Positions 1 to 7,500 of a stretch of DNA of 14,638 bases are shown here, one piece after another. The translations under genes and the position numbers were made by a program. The notes below the pieces were generated by a model. The model had not been told where the DNA came from and made no database searches. It worked only from the letters and a program-made list of their open reading frames with translations. This DNA comes from an uncultured Ruminococcus sp. (lineage in GTDB: Bacteria; Bacillota; Clostridia; Oscillospirales; Ruminococcaceae): positions 1 to 14,638 of the forward strand of contig UQEM01000052.1 of assembly GCA_900540005.1 (NCBI GenBank), written 5' to 3'. How positions within the stretch are numbered: the stretch's first letter is position 1; every line of letters begins with the position of its first letter.

Positions 1-50
1 GATCTACACAAGGCTATTCGTCGGCAGCGTCAGATGTGTATAAGAGACAG
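1..50 (+). other. Illumina P5/i5/Nextera Read 1 adapter (contamination)
   Basis: This is not genomic DNA. Bases 1-9 (GATCTACAC) are the end of the Illumina P5 primer, 10-17 (AAGGCTAT) sit at the i5 index position and match the Nextera XT index I know as S520, 18-31 (TCGTCGGCAGCGTC) are the Read 1 overhang, and 32-50 (AGATGTGTATAAGAGACAG) are the 19-bp Tn5 mosaic end. Read in frame it gives the well-known contaminant peptide MCIRDR at the N-terminus of the first open frame. Confidence 0.98.
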
Positions 51-56
51 GGAGGA
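51..56 (+). promoter_or_regulatory. Ribosome binding site of the GH26 mannanase gene
   Basis: GGAGGA begins on the first genomic base after the adapter, seven bases before ATG 64. It fixes the start at 64 and shows the coding sequence is complete although its promoter lies outside the contig. Confidence 0.85.
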
Positions 57-63
57 TATTAAA

Positions 64-2343
64 ATGAAATCAAAATTCTTAAAGAAAGCGGGTGCAGCGC
101 TTCTTTCAGCTACTATGCTGACTAACACAGCGGCTTTCAGTACATTTATTTCAGACGCAGCCGACTCAACCGAAACAAGGTATGAGTTTGAAGACGCTGA
201 GATCACCGGCACAGGCAGCATCAAGACTGACGATGCAGAAGCTTCCGGCGGCGCTTACTACTTCCTTGAGGGCAACTCTGATACAGCAACTCTTAAAGTT
301 ACGGTCGAGACCACAGGAATGTATGAGCTTTCTATCCGCTATGCAGCAGCTTACGGCGAAAAGATCCAGAACCTCTATGTAAACGGAGTAGATCAGGGTC
401 AGATCTCTTTCACATCCAAGACATGGGCAGACGCTAACTGCGGCAGCGTAAAGCTCAACGCAGGTGAAAACGAGATCATGATAAAGGGAAACTGGGGTTG
501 GACAAACTTTGACTATCTCACAGTAAAGCCTGCAACTCTCCCCGATATCAAAGTAACTCAGCCCTACACCTGCGATACAAAGGCTACTATTGAAACACAG
601 AACCTCATGTCATACCTTTCTGAGGTTTACGGAAATAACATTATCTCAGGTCAGCAGGAAATCTATATGTACGGTCCTCACGACTTTGAGTACGAATTTG
701 AATACCTCAAGGACACAACAGGTCACTACCCCGCTATCCGCGGATTTGACTACCTCAATGAGGCAAATATCCTCGGCTACGGCACTGAGGACGGCACTAC
801 CGACAGAATCATTGACTGGGTAAAGAACAGAAACGGTATTGCTACAGCTTCATGGCACCTCACAGTTCCCGTTGACTTTACAAATTATAATGTAGGCGAC
901 AGTGTTACTTATGAGAATGCAACCTACTCCTGCAAATGGGATACAGACAAGACCAAGGGCAACACAGCAACCAACTTCAATACAGCAAATGTTGTAAAGG
1001 AAGGCACAAAGGAAAACGAGTATTATCTGGCAGCTCTTGAGGAACTTTCCACATACCTCCTCAAGCTTCAGGACGCTAATGTTCCGCTTATCTTCCGTCC
1101 TCTCCACGAGGCTGAAGGCTCGGGCGGCGAAACAGGCTCATGGTTCTGGTGGGGCGCAGCAGGTTCAGAAGTATATAAGGAGATCTGGAAGCTCACCTAC
1201 AAGACACTCACAGAAGATTACGGCATTCACAACATCATCTGGGAGTGGAACAGTTATAACTACGAGAATTCCGCTAACTGGTATCCGGGCGATGACTATG
1301 TAGACATCATCGGCTACGATAAGTACAACTGCACAGTTTACCTTGAAGAAAACAACTGGCAGCCTTCACTTGTTCACAATGATTCCGCTATCAGCTCTAC
1401 TTTCTACGGAATCATGCAGAAATACGGCAGCGCAAAAATGGTATCAATGGCTGAGAACGACTCATTCTCAACAGTTGACAACCTCATGTCAGAAAAAGCA
1501 GGCTGGCTCTACTTCTGTACATGGTACGACGGCGATCAGGAAAGCAATCACTTCCTTACAAACCCGCTCTTCAACACAAAGGAAGACACAATCGCTATGT
1601 ACCAGAGCGATTACTGCATCACTCTTGACGAGCTTCCCGCTGACCTCTACACAAAGAACGGCGAAGTAACAAGAACTACTGCCGCAACAACTACCACTAC
1701 AACTACAACGGCTGATCCCAGCGTAACAACTACGACGACAACTACCGGCTTCACATTTGAGCAGAAGTCTTACAAGATCGACCTCCCCGAGGACAGAACA
1801 GACACAGATCTCGTATTTGAGATTGAAGGCGCTCCCACAGCTTCTATCGGTGGCGGAGTAGGCTACGGCACAAACGCTAAGGACTGGACTAACCTTGAAT
1901 GGAGCGGAAATGCTGACGCTGACGGCAAGCTCACAATAAAGGTCGACATCTCCGAGATCCCGAGCACAATAACGACCGCAGAGATCCAGATCTGGTGGTC
2001 AAATGTTTGGGACAGCACAAAGGAAGCTGCTGACGATGCTGACTGCGATCTCGTAAAGTCATCATTTGTAAAGCGCAGCAGCGGCACAGTTCTCTACGGT
2101 GACGCAAACTGTGATGACAAGGTTGACCTTTCAGATGCTGTTATGCTCCTTCAGGCTATCGCAAACGAAGATAAGTACGGTGTTAACGGCACAAGCGAGG
2201 ATCACATCACAGCTCAGGGTCTTATTAATGGTGACTGTGCTGATCCCGGCAGCGGAGTTACTGCGCTGGACGCACTCTCCATTCAGAAATATATTGCTGA
2301 AATATGCACACTTCCTGTATATACAGATAATTCTACTAAATAG
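64..2343 (+). CDS. Cellulosomal GH26 beta-mannanase with CBM35 and dockerin
   Basis: Secreted, probably cellulosome-bound endo-1,4-beta-mannanase of 759 residues. Order: signal peptide (about 1-33, KFLKK then a hydrophobic core); CBM35-like module (about 39-156, starting YEFEDAE and ending in a Trp/Tyr-rich strand); GH26 catalytic domain (about 180-525); Thr-rich linker (537-562); a second beta-sandwich module (about 563-670); and a type I dockerin (about 676-752) with calcium loops starting GDANCDDKVD and GDCADPGSGV. GH26 landmarks are FRPLHEAEG with the expected acid/base Glu349, the WFWWG stretch after it, and VSMAENDS with the expected nucleophile Glu464. The start at 64 has a good ribosome site; the upstream in-frame ATG at 34 is adapter. 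Mannan or glucomannan hydrolysis is inferred from family. The second module resembles carbohydrate-binding domains of R. flavefaciens cellulosomal proteins, but I cannot place it in a numbered CBM family. Confidence 0.93.
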   Translation: MKSKFLKKAGAALLSATMLTNTAAFSTFISDAADSTETRYEFEDAEITGTGSIKTDDAEASGGAYYFLEGNSDTATLKVTVETTGMYELSIRYAAAYGEKIQNLYVNGVDQGQISFTSKTWADANCGSVKLNAGENEIMIKGNWGWTNFDYLTVKPATLPDIKVTQPYTCDTKATIETQNLMSYLSEVYGNNIISGQQEIYMYGPHDFEYEFEYLKDTTGHYPAIRGFDYLNEANILGYGTEDGTTDRIIDWVKNRNGIATASWHLTVPVDFTNYNVGDSVTYENATYSCKWDTDKTKGNTATNFNTANVVKEGTKENEYYLAALEELSTYLLKLQDANVPLIFRPLHEAEGSGGETGSWFWWGAAGSEVYKEIWKLTYKTLTEDYGIHNIIWEWNSYNYENSANWYPGDDYVDIIGYDKYNCTVYLEENNWQPSLVHNDSAISSTFYGIMQKYGSAKMVSMAENDSFSTVDNLMSEKAGWLYFCTWYDGDQESNHFLTNPLFNTKEDTIAMYQSDYCITLDELPADLYTKNGEVTRTTAATTTTTTTTADPSVTTTTTTTGFTFEQKSYKIDLPEDRTDTDLVFEIEGAPTASIGGGVGYGTNAKDWTNLEWSGNADADGKLTIKVDISEIPSTITTAEIQIWWSNVWDSTKEAADDADCDLVKSSFVKRSSGTVLYGDANCDDKVDLSDAVMLLQAIANEDKYGVNGTSEDHITAQGLINGDCADPGSGVTALDALSIQKYIAEICTLPVYTDNSTK
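1672..1749 (+). repeat. ACN-codon repeat encoding the Thr-rich linker
   Basis: A low-complexity run of ACA/ACT/ACC/ACG codons inside the mannanase gene, broken once by the residues ADPSV. It encodes two Thr runs, the flexible and probably glycosylated linker between the catalytic domain and the C-terminal modules. Codon variety suggests selection for Thr rather than simple slippage. Confidence 0.8.
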
Positions 2344-2360
2344 ATAACAACTCGCACACT

Positions 2361-2396
2361 AAAGGCTCACTCAACAATTGTTGAGCGAGCCTTTTT
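2361..2396 (+). terminator. Rho-independent terminator of the mannanase gene
   Basis: Arms 2361-2377 and 2378-2394 form a 17-bp near-perfect palindrome (one A-C mismatch), so the physical loop is the central CAATTG. A run of five T (2392-2396) follows. It lies 17 bases after the stop codon and insulates the next gene, which has its own promoter. Confidence 0.9.
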
Positions 2397-2453
2397 ATAT
2401 TGATCGGCTGTTTCACAATTGTATATATCTGCCGCCGGAAGTCTATACTGCGC

Positions 2454-2482
2454 TTGACATAATGTTAAACCTATGTTAAAAT
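2454..2482 (+). promoter_or_regulatory. Sigma-A promoter of the lipid kinase gene with 11-bp direct repeats
   Basis: TTGACA (2454-2459), 17-bp spacer, TAAAAT (2477-2482) preceded by TGT, so an extended -10. Two copies of ATGTTAAA (2462-2469 and 2473-2480) lie between and into the core elements with an 11-bp period. Read on the other strand this contains TTAACA twice, five bases apart, which resembles the half-sites of a Firmicute Pho box. Confidence 0.8.
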
Positions 2483-2528
2483 TATAGCAATAACACATGA
2501 CAATTTACGCGAAAAGGAGCAGATGCCA

Positions 2529-3452
2529 ATGAAGAAAATGTATTTTATTGTAAACCTTGTCGCGGGCAAGGCAAGGATCAGTAAAAAACTCGGTGCAATA
2601 GTGGACGAATTCACAAAAGCCGGATACTATATAACAATACACACAACCCAGAGCGGCGATGATGCCGCAGAATGGGCGAAATATGCCTGCCATCACGGTT
2701 ACGACCTGCTCGTCTGCGCAGGCGGAGACGGTACACTCAGCCAATGCCTTCAGGGAATCATGGAGTGCGAAGATCGTATCCCGATAGGATACATTCCCGC
2801 AGGTTCTACCAACGATTTTGCAAAAAATCTCGGGATCCCCACCGATACCATAGAAGCCGTCCGCTACATCATTAACGGCAAGCCCTGCCTTTGCGATATC
2901 GGCAGTCTCAACAGTCAGAGTTTCTCCTACGTTGCGGCCTTCGGAGCATTTACCAATATAACCTACGACACCTCTCAGAGGGTAAAGAACCTGTTTGGTC
3001 ACGCTGCCTATATGGTCAACGGAGCAGCTCAGCTCAACAATATCAAGGCAAAAAAAATGCGCATTGAATGCGACGGCGAAGTCATCGAGGACGAGTTCAT
3101 TTACGGTATGGTCACTAATACCGCCTCGATCGCAGGAATTCTCAAAATGGACAACTTCCTGCTTGATGACGGTATATTCGAGGTAACTCTTGTACGCAAG
3201 CCCGACAATATTTTCGACCTTGACAGAACTGCCCTTTCGCTGCTCAAAAACGACACCGAGCACAAGAATATTCTTTATTTCCGCACGAGTAAACTGGTTA
3301 TAACCAACCTTGACGATGAGCCGTTCTCGTGGACTCGTGACGGAGAATACGGAGGAAGCAACATTGTGAATACGATCGTAAACAACAGGCGCGCGGTCGA
3401 ATTTCTTGTAGCTGAACCTGAAAAACTCCCCTTTTCCAACTTGACGAGCTGA
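2529..3452 (+). CDS. Diacylglycerol kinase family lipid kinase (DagK/YegS type)
   Basis: A 307-residue soluble enzyme of the DAGK_cat (YegS/DgkB/BmrU) family, which phosphorylates diacylglycerol or related lipids with ATP at the membrane inner face; in Gram-positives one such enzyme recycles diacylglycerol from lipoteichoic acid synthesis. Visible motifs: N-terminal FIVNLVAGK, the nucleotide-binding GGDGT at 65-69, and GSTNDFA starting at residue 92. Length matches single-domain family members. The start is taken at ATG 2529 because AAGGAG (2514-2519) is nine bases away; ATG 2523 would leave only three. The gene stands alone between a terminator and a convergent operon. The exact lipid substrate cannot be read from sequence, and BmrU-like or LCB5-like roles remain possible. 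Confidence 0.9.
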   Translation: MKKMYFIVNLVAGKARISKKLGAIVDEFTKAGYYITIHTTQSGDDAAEWAKYACHHGYDLLVCAGGDGTLSQCLQGIMECEDRIPIGYIPAGSTNDFAKNLGIPTDTIEAVRYIINGKPCLCDIGSLNSQSFSYVAAFGAFTNITYDTSQRVKNLFGHAAYMVNGAAQLNNIKAKKMRIECDGEVIEDEFIYGMVTNTASIAGILKMDNFLLDDGIFEVTLVRKPDNIFDLDRTALSLLKNDTEHKNILYFRTSKLVITNLDDEPFSWTRDGEYGGSNIVNTIVNNRRAVEFLVAEPEKLPFSNLTS

Positions 3453-3546
3453 GCCAGCTCGACCGCAGCCACGTTTCCGCTCGTAAACTCGCTCACTCTT
3501 ATCATGCTTTCAGTCGCACATCGCTTACGGCACTTCAAAAGCAAAA

Positions 3547-3584
3547 AAGCCATGAAATTTCCACACTCAGAAATTTCATGGCTT
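3547..3584 (-). terminator. Terminator of the TSCPD-ohrR operon, shared with the lipid kinase gene
   Basis: A perfect 14-bp stem (3547-3560 with 3571-3584) and a 10-base loop. On the minus strand it starts four bases beyond the ohrR stop codon and runs into six T (A 3543-3548 on the plus strand). On the plus strand the following GATTTTAT is weaker, so it may also stop lipid kinase transcripts. Confidence 0.88.
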
Positions 3585-3588
3585 GATT

Positions 3589-4038
3589 TTATATGCACGA
3601 ACCAAGCACCTTGTACAGCAGTCTGTACAATTCCACAGCCTCGCTGTCCTCAAGAGGTATGCAACAGCCTATTTTTTCAGGAATTTCAACTGCTTTACCT
3701 CGCAAAGCCTCACCCTCCTCGGTGATCTCCACAAATAGCACTCTTTCGTCCTCCGAACTTCGTTTGCGGCTGACGAGCCCCTTTCCCTCAAGGCTTTTCA
3801 GCACAGGAGTAAGAGTCCCCGAATCGAGAAAGAGCTTTTCGCCAAGCTGTTTTACGCTGATTTTCTTGTCCTCCCACAGAACCATCATTGCGATGTACTG
3901 GGTGTAAGTGAGGTCGAGTTCCGCCAAAAACGGGCGGTATTTCTTTATTATCTCGCGCGAACAGGCATAAAGCGGAAAACAAAGCTGGTTCTCAAGACGC
4001 AGACAGCCGTATTCTCCCGATCCGGAGCGCTCAGGCAT
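3589..4038 (-). CDS. ohrR: OhrR-type MarR family organic peroxide sensor/repressor
   Basis: A 149-residue winged-helix regulator. The N-terminal LENQLCFPLYACSREIIKKY carries the Cys that in B. subtilis OhrR is oxidised by organic hydroperoxides, releasing DNA. The DNA-binding part follows (VKQLGEKLFLDSGTLTPVLK, then GLVSRKRSSEDERV, the wing). Similarity to B. subtilis OhrR as I remember it is high along the whole length. The ATG at 4038 is preferred over the upstream 4080 because AAGGAG lies seven bases before it. This start overlaps the TGA of the TSCPD gene by eight bases, so translation is probably coupled. No ohr peroxidase gene is in view, so the target may be autoregulation plus distant genes. 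An OhrR-box-like site overlaps the operon promoter. Confidence 0.9.
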   Translation of the reverse strand: MPERSGSGEYGCLRLENQLCFPLYACSREIIKKYRPFLAELDLTYTQYIAMMVLWEDKKISVKQLGEKLFLDSGTLTPVLKSLEGKGLVSRKRSSEDERVLFVEITEEGEALRGKAVEIPEKIGCCIPLEDSEAVELYRLLYKVLGSCI

Positions 4039-4294
4039 TTTCCTGCTCCTTCTCGTAAGCCTCACGGACAGCAATAGCAAGCTGATCCGCGCAGGAAGTC
4101 GGTCTCTTGCCGCAGAGGTTGCCCTTCAGTTTTTCCTCGATCTGCTCTACGGTCATGCCGTCAACAAGTTTCGAGATAGCCTTGAGGTTACCGTTGCAGC
4201 CGCCGATAAACGAAACGTTTGTGATCACATTGCCCTCAATGTGAAAATTTATCTGCTGTGAACAGACCATTTTTGTGTTGTATGAGTAATCCAT
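4031..4294 (-). CDS. TSCPD domain-containing protein (TIGR03905 family)
   Basis: A small 87-residue protein matching the stand-alone TSCPD family, related to the Cys-rich C-terminal domain of adenosylcobalamin-dependent ribonucleotide reductase (NrdJ). Visible: four Cys (C11, C33, C62, C68), the IGGCNGNLKAIS core, and CGKRPTSCADQLA, which aligns with the motif that names the domain. The biochemical role of the stand-alone form is unknown; a thiol redox or metal-binding role is a guess from the cysteines. Start ATG 4294 has AGGAGGT six bases upstream. It is first gene of a two-gene operon with ohrR, overlapping it by eight bases, and the promoter carries an OhrR-box-like site, so it is a candidate peroxide-responsive gene. 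Confidence 0.88.
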   Translation of the reverse strand: MDYSYNTKMVCSQQINFHIEGNVITNVSFIGGCNGNLKAISKLVDGMTVEQIEEKLKGNLCGKRPTSCADQLAIAVREAYEKEQENA

Positions 4295-4335
4295 AATAAT
4301 ACCTCCTATAAATCAGAACTCTGTTTTAGATTGAG

Positions 4336-4350
4336 TTCAATTAAATTTTA
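4336..4350 (-). promoter_or_regulatory. OhrR-box-like operator
   Basis: TTCAATTAAATTTTA matches 13 of 15 positions of the palindromic OhrR box TACAATTAAATTGTA known from B. subtilis and relatives. It contains the -10 element of the operon promoter, the place expected for a repressor. Confidence 0.6.
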
Positions 4351-4373
4351 CACTATAGTTATGCCTTTGTCAA
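4345..4373 (-). promoter_or_regulatory. Sigma-A promoter of the TSCPD-ohrR operon
   Basis: On the minus strand TTGACA (4373-4368), a 17-bp spacer, and TAAAAT (4350-4345). The start of transcription would lie near 4338, leaving a leader of about 44 bases before the TSCPD ATG. Confidence 0.82.
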
Positions 4374-4426
4374 GGGGTCAGATCAAATTTATTTTGAACC
4401 GCTATGTAAATATTGAATAAAATTAA

Positions 4427-4466
4427 AGATTATTTTAAGATTATTTTAAGACTCATAGACTATACT
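4427..4466 (+). promoter_or_regulatory. Putative promoter with tandem 11-bp repeats, beta-helix dockerin gene
   Basis: A -10 candidate TATACT (4461-4466) has no recognisable -35 at 16-18 bp. That place is taken by an exact 11-bp tandem repeat AGATTATTTTA (4427-4437 and 4438-4448). This is the layout of promoters activated by OmpR/PhoB-family regulators. The regulator is unknown. Confidence 0.5.
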
Positions 4467-4522
4467 CTAATCATAGAAAAACGGATCATTCCAAAAAATC
4501 TATTTTAAGGAGTTTGATTACT

Positions 4523-7500
4523 ATGAAAAAAGCAAGTTTACAAAAAATGCTTGCAGGCTTTACGGCAATATGCTCAGTTGCCTCTGCTATGCCTGTTTCA
4601 AATGTTACAACAGCAGCCGCTGCCTCAACAAATGTTGTTTACGGCGACGCAAACTGTGACAGTAATGTTGATATCTCTGATGCTGTGCTCATACTTCAAT
4701 CCATATCAAAGCCGAGCGTTTATGGTCTTGAAGGTACAGACGAAAGCAGGATCACGGCTGAAGGTCTGGATAATGCCGATGTATACGAAAGAGGCAGCGG
4801 AATAACCGCAAAGGACGCGCTTTCTATTCAAAAATATCTCGTTGGACTCTGTTCTCTCCCCGAATCTTATCAAGACGGCTCTGTCGACCCCGAAACCGAC
4901 TCTGTTTATATCCACCTTAACAATATATCTATTTCTGTTGAGGGAGACAGCAACGGCTATGCAGAGGTAACCGGCTCGACCGTGACCATTAACCACTCAG
5001 GCATATACTACGTTGACGGTACTCTTGATGACGGACAGATAAACGTAAATATTGCAGACGAGACGGCTGATCCTGATACCGTTAAGATCTTCCTCAACGG
5101 CACAAGTATCACAGGCAAGTCTGATTCTCCATTTGTTGTAACAAATGCGGAGAAAACTTCCATAAATCTCGTTGACGGCACAACAAACACTATCTCCGAC
5201 GGCGATACGGCTTACACAAGCGGCAATGCTGTAATCGAAGCCAAGGACGATCTCACCATAAAGGGCGGCGACAACGGAACAGGCAAGCTTATCGTTACCG
5301 CTAACACTCAGGACGGTATCGTCTGCAACAACGACCTCAAGATCAACAATGCAGATGTTTCCGTAACTACGCTCAATTCCACATCAGGAAGCAAAACAAA
5401 CGGCATAAACGGTAAGACATCAGTTGATATCAAGGGAACTTCTGTAGTAACTGTTGACGCTACAAGTGACGGTATCAAGTCCACAAACGGCAATGTTCTT
5501 ATTGAGAGCGGCAGCGTTACTGTCAAGGCCGGTGCAGACGCTGTACAGTCCGGCACAACGATCGATATTTCGGGCGGAAGTCTTGTTGCAGGCGGCGACA
5601 GAGGTCTCACGGCAGCGTCAGGTGTAAACATCACAGGCGGTACTGTGATTGCAACAGCTACAGACAATCAGGCTGAGGGCGTTTCTTCAGAAAATCAGGC
5701 AACTCTGCTCCTTAACTGCATAGACTCCTCTGAGAGCGACGCTTGCTGGAAGAAGGCAAACAGCATTTCAGTCGGCGATGTAAGTGCAAGCTTTTCAAAG
5801 AAGTATAAATACGTTCTTATTTCTGACGCTTCTATCAAGACAGGAAGCTCGTACAGCCTCACAAATGCCTCAACAGGCGCAATTGTTACACATTCAAATG
5901 ATACTGCAACTGATTTCAGCGTTACAGACTCGGTAACAACATTTGAAACAGTTAATCCCGCCGGAAAGAGCGGTTCTTCCACTACTGATCCTACAACTGA
6001 AGGCTATACAATAACTCTTTCGGGTACTTCAATACAGACCAATGCTCCTGCTGATGTTGCAACTGTAAGCGGCGGAGTCATCACTATCATCAAAGAGGGC
6101 GTATTCACCGTAACAGGTACGGCTTCAGAGGGACAGATCGTTGTTGACGTTGATAAAACAGCTTATCCTTCGGCAGTCGTTGAGCTTGATCTTGCAGGAA
6201 TGAGTCTTACAAACACCTCAACTTCTCCTATTTATGTTGCATCGATCGGTGATGAGGTTCAGATCGTTTCCAAAAATGGCACAGAGAACACTATCTCTGA
6301 CGGCACAAACTACACAAATGCTGATGACGATCAGGGCGCGATATACTCCAAGGACGACATAAAGTTCAAGGGTAAGGGAACTCTCACGGTAAACGGCAAT
6401 GCTGCTGACGCGATCGTTTCCAAGGACGACCTGAGAATTTACAACGGCACACTCATCGTAAACGCTGTTGATGACGGAATCCGCGGCAAGGACAGCGTAA
6501 GGATCGGAAATCCCGATGATTTAGCAGTTGAGGGCGCATACTATAACCTCAGCGTAACTGTCAAGACAAACAACGGCTCTACGGGCGGTGACGGGATCAA
6601 GTCCACAAACAGCACCGACAGCGGCAAGGGATACGTTGAAATAAACGGCGGTACGGTAAATATCAACTCCTACTCTGACGGTATTCAGGGCGAACAGTCC
6701 GTTACGATAAACGGCGGCGATATCACAATTTACACATACCAAGGCGGCGACTACACCGGCAGCGGCTCATCTTCAGGCGGCAGCTGGGGAGGTATGGGAG
6801 GTATGCAGGACGGCAACTCCAACAAGACCGACATCTCAGCAAAGGGTATCAAGGCTGTAGGAATCTATGACACAGACGGAACAACATGGCAGAGCGTAGG
6901 CGATATCACAATAAACGGCGGTACGTTCAACATCGACTCCTCTGACGACTCCGTTCACTGCGGCGGCGATATGAACATTTACGGCGGTATCTTCACAGTT
7001 GCTACGGCTGATGACGGATTCCATGCAGACCACAACCTCACGATCGGCAAAACTGCTGCAAATACATTTGACGACGTTCAGATCTTCATTTCAAAGTGCT
7101 ATGAAGGCGTAGAAGCTCCTATAATCAACCAGAACAGCGGAACTGTTTATGTTATCTCCACTGATGACGGCTACAACGCAAGTGACGGATCAGACAGCTC
7201 AAGCAATCCCGGCGGAGGCCCCGGACAGGGCTGGGGTCAGGGTTCGACTTCTTCAAGCTCAGACATCGCAATGAACATCAACGGCGGCTTTGTTTGTGTA
7301 AACTCCGCTAACGGCGACCACGATGCATTCGACTCAAACGGCAACATCGACCTCAACGGCGGCTATATCTGCGCAAACGGTCAGGAACCCCTTGACTGCG
7401 GCGACAACGGCAGTACTATCAACTACAACGGCACAAGCGTTATCACCATGACCGCAGGCAACACAAACCTCAGTTCGCGCTACAGCTTCGTTGACAACTC

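Noticed and set aside
1672..1749. Possible CRISPR-like or satellite array
   Set aside because: The repetition comes from Thr codons of a protein linker in frame, with no separate repeats and spacers.
2505..3263. Minus-strand open frame of 252 codons opposite the lipid kinase
   Set aside because: It mirrors the kinase reading frame, has no ribosome site or family pattern, and the plus strand shows clear DagK motifs.
4514..4522. TTG start of the beta-helix dockerin gene
   Set aside because: The ribosome site AAGGAG would be one base away; ATG 4523 has ten bases of spacing and starts a normal signal peptide.
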